Assembly (NCBI GenBank): GCA_006386115.1
Contig: VFIW01000171.1
Location: forward strand, 1 to 62,368
Direction of reading: 5' to 3'
DNA length: 62,368 bases
Origin: Globisporangium splendens
Taxonomy: Eukaryota; Oomycota; Peronosporomycetes; Pythiales; Pythiaceae
The number at the start of each line of letters is the position of its first letter. Within the stretch, counting starts at the first letter, position 1. The position numbers and the translations under genes are program-made. Below are positions 1-9,562 of the stretch, one piece after another. The notes below the pieces were generated by a model that was not told the DNA's origin, did not search any database, and saw nothing but the letters and a program-made list of their open reading frames with translations.

Positions 1-2
1 CA

Positions 3-18
3 CCATTTCCGAATTTGG
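3..18 (+). promoter_or_regulatory. Oomycete-type core promoter (Inr + FPR) of the first tyrosinase
   Basis: The sequence CCATTTCCGAATTTGG resembles the oomycete initiator (YTCATTYY, here with C for T) followed by the flanking element CAWTTT-like GAATTTGG. If transcription starts here, the ATG at 15 would leave almost no leader, which favours the ATG at 78 as the real start. The assignment is by motif similarity only. Confidence 0.4.
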
Positions 19-77
19 TCTCTTTCGGGTATCATCTCCACTTGCGCGAAAGGATCGGGTGGCGGAGTTTGAGGACA

Positions 78-1970
78 ATGACAGGGTTCAAGCTGCCGCT
101 ACTGCTAATCTGGATCTGCGCAACAGTGCTGACGCCAATTCAGAGTGCCACTGCCGCTGATGTCGTACCAGCAACAGCTGCTCCAGTTGCACCATCATGC
201 GGACCTCGCATTCGTCGCGCCTGGACCGCGTTGACGTACAATGAGCAAATGCTGTACAAGAACGCGATCGCTTTGTCCATGAAGTCTGGTGCCTACATCA
301 AGTTTGTGGAGATCCACACCGAGTACGAGTCTATGACGGAGGCACACAAGACGTGCATGTTTATCTACTGGCACCGTCTGTTCCTCGTCGCATTTGAGAA
401 TATGCTGCAGGCGCAAGGACCCGCCTACGCTTGCATCACGGTGCCGTACTGGGACTGGATCAACGACTACAACCGTTTTGTGAATCACGAATGCACGTCG
501 ATGCTCAATTGCTCCATGGCGCTTCAAGGGCTCGGCGGCATCGTGGATGGGAAGAAAGTGAGTCTTCCGATCAACGGCGTTCCAACCGCTGGCGTTTGCC
601 ACACAGCGTATCCGTTAAACTTTTTCTGCCACGCAGGCAACACCACGGACACTTCGAAATGCTCGGGGTGCATCACTCGTGGTCCGTGGGATACAAAGTT
701 CCTCCCAGCGTCTGCAAGCTACGGGTCAGTGCGAAACCAGATTTTCGCGGCATCCAACATCGCCGAGTTTTCATTCGCGATCGAGAATGGCGCGCACAAC
801 GCGATCCACGCAGCCCTGGACGGTGCGATGGGCAGTTTTGCGTCCCCTGCGGATCCGATTTTCTGGTCCCATCACGCCATGGTGGATCTCCTGCACACCA
901 TTTTCCACAAATGCCTCGTGGGCGAGCAGATGATGACACTGGCACAGAAAGCAACCAATCCCGTTGGCTGGACGACCTGTAGACGCAAGGACAACACAAC
1001 ATTTGGTGCCCTTGACCGCGTCACGATGCGAACGGCGCTCTTTGGTCTCAATCCGCTGAATGCGACACTGGATCCAGTTGTCGGCAAATATTTCAATGTG
1101 GTTCCGACTCAGTTTGCAGCGCTCATGGACAACAACGACCTCGGATCGAGCAGCTACTTGTACTTGTACCAAGGCTTGCTGGGGGAGATATACACCAAAT
1201 GCGGAAATGCCACAACAGCAGCGTCTTTATCCCCCATTCCAACCGCCACGCAGGTCCCAGTACCAGCAGCTACACCAAGTCCTGCGGTTACTACCAAAGC
1301 ACCACTTCCGACAGTAACACCGACACCAACCACTAGAGTTCCTGCCCCCTCGCCAACACCAACTACACCAACACCAACGACTGGAGCTCCATTTCCAACG
1401 CCACCTCCGACACCACCACCAGCTGCACCAGCGCCAACTACGCGTCTTCCAACTCCACCACCATCTCTCGCGCAGCTAACCACACCATCTCCAACGAGAT
1501 ATGTGTTCACGAGACTTCCAACACCCGCTCCTAAGGTAGCAAGGGTGAAACGGGAGCGTCACCTCGAGGACAGTACCACGCCATTGGACTTGCTTCCGCC
1601 GAAGCTGCAGATCATGGTCGCGGCCGTGAACACCACCTTGGAAGCATCGGCGCTGAAGGTGGCTCCCTTCACGGAACGCACGGATACACTGCTCGAGGCG
1701 GCGTGGGGCCACTGGATCGACCAAATCGGGGAGCAGGAAAAGATGGCGTGTCTGTTTCAAGATGAGTGCCTGGGTGGCGTCAAGGATTACTCGCCCGAAT
1801 TCAAGAAGGCGTTCAACGTCCCAGGCCAACCGCGATGCAAGCAAATCGTCGACCGGATCCGTTGCGGCCACGACTCAATGGCACTCGGGACGTGGAAGGA
1901 GACCATGATGAAAACGTTTGGATGTCCATTCCCTACCACGAAACCAGCAGCAGGAGCACAACACAATTAG
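78..1970 (+). CDS. Secreted tyrosinase (type-3 copper polyphenol oxidase)
   Basis: About 630 residues, one exon. A hydrophobic signal peptide (residues 1-26, LPLLLIWICATVL core) follows the ATG at 78; an upstream in-frame ATG at 15 would bury it, so 78 is preferred. The CuA site has His at about 80, 90 and 99 (VEIH, EAHK, YWHRLF) and the CuB site has GAHNAIH (about 239-244) and FWSHHAMVD (about 262-270). The set should bind two coppers and oxidise phenols to quinones. Many paired cysteines fit an extracellular protein. A Pro/Thr-rich mucin-like linker (about 375-490) separates the enzyme from a C-terminal cysteine module (about 550-620, with DECLGGVKDYSPEFKK) that recurs in two other tyrosinases in the window. 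Family assignment is firm; the substrate and the role (wall cross-linking, melanin, defence against host phenols) are inference. Confidence 0.93.
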   Translation: MTGFKLPLLLIWICATVLTPIQSATAADVVPATAAPVAPSCGPRIRRAWTALTYNEQMLYKNAIALSMKSGAYIKFVEIHTEYESMTEAHKTCMFIYWHRLFLVAFENMLQAQGPAYACITVPYWDWINDYNRFVNHECTSMLNCSMALQGLGGIVDGKKVSLPINGVPTAGVCHTAYPLNFFCHAGNTTDTSKCSGCITRGPWDTKFLPASASYGSVRNQIFAASNIAEFSFAIENGAHNAIHAALDGAMGSFASPADPIFWSHHAMVDLLHTIFHKCLVGEQMMTLAQKATNPVGWTTCRRKDNTTFGALDRVTMRTALFGLNPLNATLDPVVGKYFNVVPTQFAALMDNNDLGSSSYLYLYQGLLGEIYTKCGNATTAASLSPIPTATQVPVPAATPSPAVTTKAPLPTVTPTPTTRVPAPSPTPTTPTPTTGAPFPTPPPTPPPAAPAPTTRLPTPPPSLAQLTTPSPTRYVFTRLPTPAPKVARVKRERHLEDSTTPLDLLPPKLQIMVAAVNTTLEASALKVAPFTERTDTLLEAAWGHWIDQIGEQEKMACLFQDECLGGVKDYSPEFKKAFNVPGQPRCKQIVDRIRCGHDSMALGTWKETMMKTFGCPFPTTKPAAGAQHN

Positions 1971-3021
1971 GATGCAAGCAGTTGTTTATCAATATTATCC
2001 TCAGTCTTTCAAACAATGTTTCACTGTTTGCTAGATTTTTACAATATTTGATACCATTTATTGGAACATGTCCAAAAATGTTCCCTTGTCAGATTGATAA
2101 TGGTGACGCAAAATTGGAAATTGCAGCAAAGAATCCCTTACTTTTGCTGGAGTTGTCAAGTGTGATTCACCAAAACCTGTGCTTAATCTGTCGCGCAAAG
2201 CATCTCGTACAGCTCGCCACGATGATACGCACCCTGGCTTACTGACCGATCATCAAGATATTGAGAGTACCTCAGACTTTTCCCGTGTTCGCACTATTTT
2301 GCGAAGGACAAATCAATCTGCGAGCCGAAAAGTCAAGAACTCTTTAACAAATTCCCAGTCAGATTCGTTCCCTGCATTGGAATCACTTCAGTGAGGACCG
2401 GCATTGGCGATGCCGGCATGGCATACAAGCTTATGACGAAGAGCACACGCCATGGTGATGTCGATTTGCAGTACTCGTGGAAGAGTCGATGCACCGAGCA
2501 GTCGTAAGTGTTGTGATCCATGGTAGCCCAGCACACTTGGCGATCAGTGTCGTCTTGTCAACTGGAGAGGAATGACGCAGCACGTATAGTTTGAAATGCT
2601 GACGGAAGAGATCGTGTTCTGATGAGTCGCAGAGTGTCCTGAAGTACTGTCGAAGGAATTGCGACGTAATTTCTTCAACTAAAGTCTCCTTGCATTCCCA
2701 AATACCGCCAACGAGCTTTTTTAACTGGGTATCTTATTGACTGGTTCGGGTGACTCTCTCTCGGTAGCCCGCTGAAGGCTCCCCATCCTTCTGCGCGCAC
2801 CGCTTGGAGTCAAAATGTTAACAACAGATGTATGTAGCAACAGCGGTGGCTCTGGGTGCACCGATGTACAATGCGCAGCAGCTCAACCCACCAGATCCCA
2901 TTCCCATTGGTATTTTGATAGACTGGAGTGATATTTAGTGCTTTTCTCAAAAGCAATTGCGTATATTTTGCAATGCTGTAGGCTTTGACAGCAGTGTTTG
3001 CAAAATCTTGACAAAAACGAC
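1971..3021. other. Intergenic, no gene recognised
   Basis: About 1.05 kb between the first tyrosinase and the small secreted-protein gene. It is broken by stops on both strands. The longest open stretch on the minus strand (about 2333-2536, 67 codons, Cys and His containing) has no recognisable domain and no promoter motif. I see no RNA gene here. Confidence 0.5.
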
Positions 3022-3744
3022 TTATTCTTGAGCACACATGTACCCATCAAACGAATAGACGACGTCCTCGAACGTGTTACCTTCCTCCGCTGAGAAGCAA
3101 ATAATAGCGCTCGGTTCATCGTCTTCGGTCGGAACCGTCATGTCGGCCGTGCCCCAATAGAACCCATCTGGGATGAGCGAACTCCGGCTGTTGCACACAC
3201 ATTTGCTCATGACGACGCCGTTGTTGAGCATGTACAGCGCGCTGTACACGCCTTCGCCGTTCCCCCACGTGCACGCCGTGGCAATATTTTCCATCCAGGA
3301 CTCGTCGTCAAGGGGGAGACATTCGCGCACCGCTGGAAGTTTCTTATCGAGCGAGGTTGCCATGCTCTTGAACTTCCATATCTCCGAATCATCTTCGAAC
3401 GTGAAATTGAATAGGTCCGAGAAGTCGGAGGGTTCCGGGAATTCGCCATCGGGCGACTCGGGCTTCTTCGTAGATAACGACGGCTTCTGCGCAATCCCGG
3501 ACGGTTTTTGGTTCGTCGAAGGCGTCTTGTTGATCACTGGCCGCAGTGTGAACTTCACTGGAGGTGCCATCGGCACGGGTTTGATTGGCTTTGGCACAAA
3601 TATCCCCGCCTTGTGGATGCGGATGTGGATGGTGGTACTCTGGTCAGCTTCTTGCACTTCATCGAGGGCATCCGTGGAAGCTGCTTGTGTGAGCACGAGC
3701 GCCACACAAAGTGCCATTCGAGTGATGGAACTAGCAACGCGCAT
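3022..3744 (-). CDS. Small secreted protein of unknown function
   Basis: About 240 residues, one exon. The ATG at 3744 gives an N-terminal signal peptide (SSITRMALCVALVLTQAAST); the longer frame starting at 3810 would hide it. The mature protein has a Lys/Pro-rich middle (PKPIKPVP, KPSGIAQKPSLSTKKP) and an acidic C-terminal half with seven cysteines, e.g. EGVYSALYMLNN followed by MSKCVCNSRSSL. A CAATTGG element about 50 bases upstream resembles an oomycete flanking promoter region. No RxLR or LFLAK effector motif is visible and I do not recognise a family. Secretion is inferred from the signal peptide; a host-directed role is not shown. Confidence 0.7.
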   Translation of the reverse strand: MRVASSITRMALCVALVLTQAASTDALDEVQEADQSTTIHIRIHKAGIFVPKPIKPVPMAPPVKFTLRPVINKTPSTNQKPSGIAQKPSLSTKKPESPDGEFPEPSDFSDLFNFTFEDDSEIWKFKSMATSLDKKLPAVRECLPLDDESWMENIATACTWGNGEGVYSALYMLNNGVVMSKCVCNSRSSLIPDGFYWGTADMTVPTEDDEPSAIICFSAEEGNTFEDVVYSFDGYMCAQE

Positions 3745-4399
3745 GGTGTTGGTTACCGGGGATTCTTGAAGACTTGAGTGGTTGGATGCCAATTGAGAAG
3801 TGGAGAGCAAGACATTGATTGAGGGCCTTTGCTCATGAAAAAGATCGCTAGTTTGATTTCTCCAAGCTCATGGAAGATCCTCACCTTGATTTTCCAATGG
3901 AATAATGGCGAATCTTTGCCAGACGTTTTTTCTTCTGCGTTTTCTTGTCAGGTGTGCGCACACACACGATTTTAGTCCATCACCCCTCTAGACTAGTGAC
4001 TCTGCAAAACACAATAATTTATCAAAATAAGTCTGCTAAACAGACGCTGGTAAATTGGCAACGCACTTAGCAACTTGTTTAAATGGACTTTGTCCAAAAT
4101 AGCCAAAATAATGTTTCGTCGAAAACTCGAGTGATGGGTTCACCCTTTCAATTGGATCTGTTGCTGGTTTCCATGCCTGGACGCATTTCGAGGACAAAAT
4201 GGAACAACCGAATGCGCCACCTTCCTACAGTAGATGGGTAACGTTGGGTACATTCTCTTGGCTTCGGTGATCCGAAGGCTGGAACCAACTTCAGCGCTTC
4301 AGCCAACGAGTAAGCCTCTCAAGTCCAGAGGAGCGAAGACATTTCGCTATCATCGATCTACGTGGTTGTATTTTCGCACTGTTCGATTAACATTTTAGC
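3745..4399. other. Intergenic between two minus-strand genes
   Basis: About 650 bases holding the promoter of the secreted-protein gene and the 3' flank of the flavin-reductase-like gene. No open frame of note and no RNA gene seen. Confidence 0.4.
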
Positions 4400-5314
4400 C
4401 TACACTCTTGAACCAGGCAACACGTATCCAAAGACTTGGCTGCCGAGAAACGTCAAATATGGCTCCGAACTCGGCGACTTGGGGATGAAGTTTTTGCCAT
4501 CCCAGTAATCCTCTCGACACCATGCTGCCATCTGGGTACAACGAAGAATGTAGTGGCCGTCATCGGCTTGAATCGTTTCTACGCGGCAGAGTACATGTGC
4601 AGCACAGCCTTGGATCGCAACACACTTGCTCGCAGCCACTGCGATCGCCTGCTTTGCCAGTTCTTGCTTCGAGAGTTTCAGCTTTTTCGTTTTGATGGGT
4701 TGCGCATCACCACTTGGCGCCGCCTCCGCAGTCAGCGCTCTTCCTCCAGGAGCGCAGGTTGCAATTGTGAGGTTCTCAAACTTGTCGATGTTTGCGCCGC
4801 TGCAACCTCCAATCGCAAGCACGAGCTCCTCCATACCACGGACGGGTACATTGAGCACTAGCATAAAGTCCACAAAATCGAGGTCAGCATCAAATAGACC
4901 ACACGCGCCAGTTCAACAAGCCTGAGAACTTACCAAAGATCGATCCGGGTGCTTGCAAGTACTTGGCAGTATACCGATTGGAGTTCACAGAACACAAGAA
5001 GCCCCCCTACATTAACCACCTTGTCAGCACTTTCACGGCTATAGCCGCTCTCATATATGTGCAGTCTATTACGTTTATCAGCAAGGCAATGGATAGTGCA
5101 TCGTAATGCAGACCTGATTGTTGATCGGCGTCAGCCACGTGATCGTCATGACGTTTGCCTGCCGCTTGTCATGGCTCCCGTCGTCCTCGTTGCCATCAGT
5201 GGATCTACGGACGGACAGCAAACAGACTGGGTTCGGGTACAGCACCCGCGAGAGCATGCTCTTCTCGACCGGCACCCACGACGCATGCATCGTGCTCTCT
5301 TGTGTTGTCGCCAT
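4400..5314 (-). CDS. Flavin reductase-like (FMN-binding split-barrel) protein, 3 exons
   Basis: Model: complement(join(4400..4857, 4934..5006, 5114..5314)), about 243 residues. Exon 1 carries LYPNPVCLLSV and NVMTITWLTPINNQ, exon 2 GGFLCSVNSNRYTAKYLQ and GSIF, exon 3 VLNVPVRGMEELVLAIGGCSG, CAAHVLCRVE and YLTFLGSQVFGYVLP. That order of motifs is the usual one for flavin-reductase-like split-barrel proteins, which bind FMN and reduce it with NAD(P)H or act as its carrier. Introns of 107 and 76 bp keep the frame (phases 0 and 1). A Lys/Ala-rich insert (PIKTKKLKLSKQELAKQAIA) sits in the last exon. An ATG at 5356 is in frame, adding 14 residues; 5314 (MATTQ) is preferred because it starts just before the conserved region. 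No targeting signal is clear. Confidence 0.78.
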
Positions 5315-5727
5315 TGCTCTTGGACCCAACAAGCGCCACTCTGACAAAAATGGCAACAGACCAACACTCTACCGACTAGAATTGTAAATAACGAAATCCT
5401 CAATTCGACATTAGGGTACTCTTAATAGACTTGCGACAGTTGAGGTACTCTTTGCGAGTGTTCAGTGTTGCCCTGGTTTTGCAGCCTCCTCTCCGACTCT
5501 TTAAATCCGCACTGTCTCTTTTCTGGCCAGTGTAGGACCTGTCCACATATACATTTTCGCAAATAAAAAGTAGTATTTGTCTATATGCACGTATCCTGTA
5601 AGCATTGAGTCTGCTTTTGTAGTACTACCCACGTAGTAGTGCTTTCTGATCACGACTACTTCAGCAATTACTTCAAACCGTTATTTTTGTGTACCCCTCC
5701 TCTGTGTGCAAGAAAAAAAAAGCTCCC

Positions 5728-5740
5728 CCTCATTTACCAC
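5728..5740 (+). promoter_or_regulatory. Possible initiator of the Sac1 gene
   Basis: CCCTCATTTACCA is a TCATTYY-type oomycete initiator about 40 bases upstream of the ATG at 5773. The downstream flanking element is weak. Confidence 0.3.
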
Positions 5741-5772
5741 AAAGAGAGGATTGAAGAGCTGCGCAGAGCAAA

Positions 5773-7947
5773 ATGGCGACCAAGATGCGTCGGACCGCGG
5801 GCGGCAAGGCGTTCGAGCTCATCATCCAGGACGAGTACCTCATCGTGATGCACCAGGAGCTGCCGCAGCTGCTGTTGCTGCCGCGCTTGGCGAACAACGC
5901 GTCGTCGGCGCTCGACGTGTCGGTCGAGAACGTGGCGGACTTCCAGCACCTGCACGGCCGCCGCATGGGCTTCGACGCGATCTACGGCGTGTTCACGCTG
6001 CTGCGCGGCCCGTACTTGGCCGTCGTGACGCAGTCCAAGAGCGCCGCCAAGGGCGTCGACAACAAGGATATTCGCTTGGTGCAGAAGCTCGAGTTGATGC
6101 TCATCCCGACGCAGCACTTGCCTGTGCTCACGCCCGCGCAGGAGGAAGACGAGGACAAGTATCTGGCGATGCTCACCTCCGACATTGAAGCGCAGAAACT
6201 GCACTTTGCGAGGGATTATGACCTCACGCACTCGCTGCAACGTAGGTGCCTCATAGACGCGTATTGTATTGGCAATGGAGTTGCTGACGATGTTTGGATG
6301 CTACACAATGACAGGAATCTCTGCGTTCAACGCCAAGTCCCCCCGCATCGCTGAGCGTGCTGACCGCCGCTTTTGCTGGAATTACCCTGTTTGTGCGCCG
6401 TTCATTGGTGAGTCCGTCATCGCTTCAATGTCTGAAGGTATCTGGGTGCATTCTGACACTTGCGTTTCTGCTTTGCATTTACAACAGAGAAGAAGCTGTT
6501 CGACTGGATCACGCCAATGATGCAGGCGTATGTGGAGGTGACCGAGGACATCAAAGTGAATGACGCGGTGTTCAAGATCTTGTACATCTCGAGACGGTCC
6601 TGCAAGCGACAGGGGACGCGCTTCACGATGCGCGGCATCGACGACGAAGGCAATGTCGCCAACTTTGTCGAAACGGAGCAGATTTGCCTCTTTGCGGACG
6701 GGAAGCAGACGTCGTTTGTGCAGATTCGTGGCTCAATCCCGGTATTCTGGAGCTCGCCGGTGACGATGAAGTACGCGCCGAAGGTGTACCAGCGTGGCCA
6801 ACCAGAGAAGGACATCGCAGCGTTCAAGTTGCATGCGTACGAGATGATGTCGCTGTACGGCCGAGTGCTGACTGTGAACTTGATCGACAAGAAGAAAGAG
6901 CAGTTGAAACTGGGCGAAGCGATGGCCAAGACAATCGCAGATGCAGCGACGCAGGACTCGCATATCCTCGCAAACGTTCGCTATGTCTGGTTCGATTTCC
7001 ACCATGAGTGCAGCAAGATGAAGTGGTTCAACCTGGAAAAGCTGATCAAACAGGTCGATGATGATTTCCAAGACTATGGGTACGCTTGCTCAGTGCTGTA
7101 AGATCTGTCCAAATGTTTGGATTTACTGATTATGCTGCTTCCACGACACAGGTATTTCTGCGCAAACGCGGACGGCCAAGTTGTGAGTACGCAGTCTGGT
7201 GTCGTTCGCACGAATTGCATGGACAATCTTGATCGCACCAATGTCGTCCAAGTAAGTTTGTCTGCATGAAGCCAGCTTCAGATAGTGCTGGAATATGATA
7301 TTGACGGTTCTCGCGTTAATTGTGCTGATTTGGTATGTCAGTCGCTCTTCGGACGCCGAAGCCTGCTGCTTCAGCTCAATGAGACGGCCGCATTGAAGGG
7401 CAACGTCCTCAACTCGCCTTTCGAGTCCCTTGAGCCTGTCTTCAAGGGCGTATGGGGAAACAACGCTGATGCGATCAGTTTCTTCTACGCTGGCACCGGT
7501 GCTTTGAAAACCGACTTTACGCGGACAGGCAAGCGAACGAAGCGAGGGGCGCTCATGGACGGCTACAACTCGTGCATTCGTTACATCATGAACAACTTTA
7601 TGGACGGATACCGTCAGGATGTCATCGATTTGCTTCTCGGCAAATTCACGGTCTCGAGAAGTAAATCGTCCCCATTCCGACAGCGAAACGGCGACAGCGA
7701 GACCCTGGAGTCCGTGCTGGCCAAGCTCATGGGTGCGGTAATGGCGTTTTTCCTTCTGGAATCCTTTCGCAGTGGCGGGCAAACGTTTGTCGTGGAGCGC
7801 TTGCTGAAGGCTGTTTTCTGGACGTTTTTGATTTGCTTGGGCGTGTTCGGTCTATTGCTGAAAAAGGGGAATGCGATTGGCCAGAAGCTTGTTCAGCTGC
7901 CACAACTTCGCCCTCAAGACGGATGTGTGACCACATGGAAAAACTAG
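5773..7947 (+). CDS. Sac1-family phosphoinositide phosphatase, 5 exons
   Basis: Model: join(5773..6241, 6315..6407, 6488..7079, 7152..7251, 7342..7947), about 619 residues, close to Sac1 of animals and yeast (about 590-620). The catalytic CX5RT motif is CMDNLDRT, with its Cys codon at 7216, in the context RTNCMDNLDRTNVVQ. Other Sac landmarks are RFCWNYP, RFTMRGIDDEGNVANFVETE, GSIPVFWSSP and FDFHHECSKMKW. The last exon ends in a hydrophobic helix (LLKAVFWTFLICLGVFGLLL) that would anchor the enzyme in the ER or Golgi membrane. All four introns are GT-AG, 73-90 bp, and preserve frame. The expected activity is removal of phosphate from PI4P and related lipids. The Sac domain assignment is firm; location is inferred from the family. 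Confidence 0.92.
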
Positions 7948-8424
7948 ACAAGACACAGACAGAGTCGACATTTGTTTGGTTGAAATTGATTTTCAGATGC
8001 CTTCAATTATCTTATTGCTAGATCTTTCAGTAATAAATGCACCCTCGCGTCATTCCAAACAGTGGAGAGATGTCGGGTGTGCGTGTGTAGTGGTCTCAGT
8101 GTCTGAATGGTGCCAGGCTTCGCACGTTTCGCGAGAAAGGCAGGTGGTATTCACTGGACCATATCATCGCAATTCTTCGCCATCTTCGTGAAGCTATGAA
8201 CACTTAATTGCCGATACATAATTAGCCAGGCAATTAATTGTGGTCGCCATGAAAGAACTGCTACATCTCTCATTAACTGTGCCAACTCTCAACAATTTCA
8301 ACAAGCAAAGAATCAATCTGTGAGCAACTAATGTGCTATTGCTTGGTTGTCAAATGATTCACACAGCAGTTAGATGATCCAAGCTGTTCCACGCTACAGC
8401 TAGTCAAAGTTGGTGTTCACACAC
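7948..8424. other. Convergent 3' flanks
   Basis: About 480 bases between two genes that end facing each other. It is AT-richer than the flanking genes and no coding or RNA signal is seen. Confidence 0.4.
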
Positions 8425-9507
8425 TTACGCGAGCGATTCCTGAACGGTGTTCTTCTCGACACCAGCAGTCTGCTCCTCGTCGCCCGACCAGCCCATCACG
8501 AAGCTCAACGCAAACGTGATCAAGTACATCACCACAGCCGCGAACGCGAACACCACGCCAGTGTCCATGACGCCACAGCGGAACAACACCGAGTCGTGGT
8601 ATGTCTCGAACGTCTTGTTCAGGTCGTCGCAGTTCTTGACGCGCGACGACGTCGCGAACGAGATACCCGCGATCACCAGCGCCAACGCGATCACACCGTC
8701 GATCACACGCTCCACCGACACCTTTGGCACGCGGCACACTTGCAGCATCTGCACCGCAGTCACGTGCCAGAACGCGTTCAACATACCCGTGTACGTGATC
8801 AAGATGGTGGCGGTCGCCGACACGCTCACGTACTGGCCGGTGTAGTAGTGCTTGTAGCCGGCGACCGTGGTGGCGAGAGCCGCGACGGAGCACACGAGCT
8901 GGAGCACGCGGCCACTGCGACGCGCCATGCGGAGCGAGTGCACACGCTTGACCGACACACCCGACTGTTCTTCAATCAAACCAGCCTTGAGACCTGGGGA
9001 TCCCGCGACACCAGATGGCTCTTCGTTGGTCAAAGTAGCAGCGAACACGGCGCCGCCGAAGAAGCTCCAAACCAAAGTGATGAGGAACAACCCTGCAGAC
9101 ACGAACGTCAACGCGATACCCGACGACATGCGACCGCAGCTGAACAGACCCGAACCGTGGATCTTGATGAACATCGAGTTGATCGACGCGCAGTCACGAA
9201 CCGCTTCCGAGTTGAGGTGCACCGCTCCGGCGATCACCAACGCGATCACGAGGAGACCATCGATAAGGCGCTGGTGAGCCACCGTCGGCGTGCGCACGTG
9301 GTTCTTGAAGACGCCGAGACCGACAGCGTAGAAGAGACCGCAGAGCATGGCCGAGTAGTTGGCGATTTCGGCGTAGATGGCGGCGGCGCTGCTCAACTGA
9401 CCGTTGCTCAACTCGAGGTAGCCTCCGGCAGTGGTGATGAGCGCGATGAGCGCGCAGACGGCTTGGACCGTGCGGACGCTGGTCTGGATAGGCGTGATTC
9501 CGGCCAT
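8425..9507 (-). CDS. Eight-transmembrane protein made of two four-helix (MARVEL/tetraspan-like) units
   Basis: About 360 residues, one exon. The chain is an internal duplication. Each half has four hydrophobic helices (for example VCALIALITTAGGY, ALTFVSAGLFLITLVW; LVCSVAALATTVAGY, FAAVVMYLITFALSF) and a pair of cysteines in the last extracytosolic loop (VRDC...LFSCG; VKNC...LFRCG). A hydrophilic loop of about 50 residues joins the halves. The ATG at 9507 is preferred over 9549 because a strong promoter motif lies 40 bases upstream of it. The first quarter is nearly identical at DNA level to the paralogue at 12307-13410 on the other strand. Membrane topology is read from the sequence; the MARVEL-like label is an inference from the four-helix pattern and function is unknown. 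Confidence 0.8.
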   Translation of the reverse strand: MAGITPIQTSVRTVQAVCALIALITTAGGYLELSNGQLSSAAAIYAEIANYSAMLCGLFYAVGLGVFKNHVRTPTVAHQRLIDGLLVIALVIAGAVHLNSEAVRDCASINSMFIKIHGSGLFSCGRMSSGIALTFVSAGLFLITLVWSFFGGAVFAATLTNEEPSGVAGSPGLKAGLIEEQSGVSVKRVHSLRMARRSGRVLQLVCSVAALATTVAGYKHYYTGQYVSVSATATILITYTGMLNAFWHVTAVQMLQVCRVPKVSVERVIDGVIALALVIAGISFATSSRVKNCDDLNKTFETYHDSVLFRCGVMDTGVVFAFAAVVMYLITFALSFVMGWSGDEEQTAGVEKNTVQESLA

Positions 9508-9545
9508 GGTAGTTGTTGGTTCTTCCTTTGGCTGTGCGAGACTTG

Positions 9546-9562
9546 GCAAATTGGAGAATGAC
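9546..9562 (-). promoter_or_regulatory. Oomycete core promoter (Inr + FPR)
   Basis: Read on the minus strand the site is GTCATTCTCCAATTTGC: initiator TCATTCT followed by CAATTTG. This is an almost ideal oomycete promoter, 40 bases upstream of the ATG at 9507, and supports that start. Confidence 0.65.

Noticed and set aside
5078..5403. Several short plus-strand frames over the flavin-reductase exon
   Set aside because: The minus strand reads NVMTITWLTPINNQ and joins in frame to two further exons, so these are shadows.
8410..9561. Long plus-strand open frame opposite the tetraspan gene
   Set aside because: It is rich in His and Arg with no domain and is the antisense shadow of the membrane protein. 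The real gene on the minus strand has helices, paired cysteines and a promoter.
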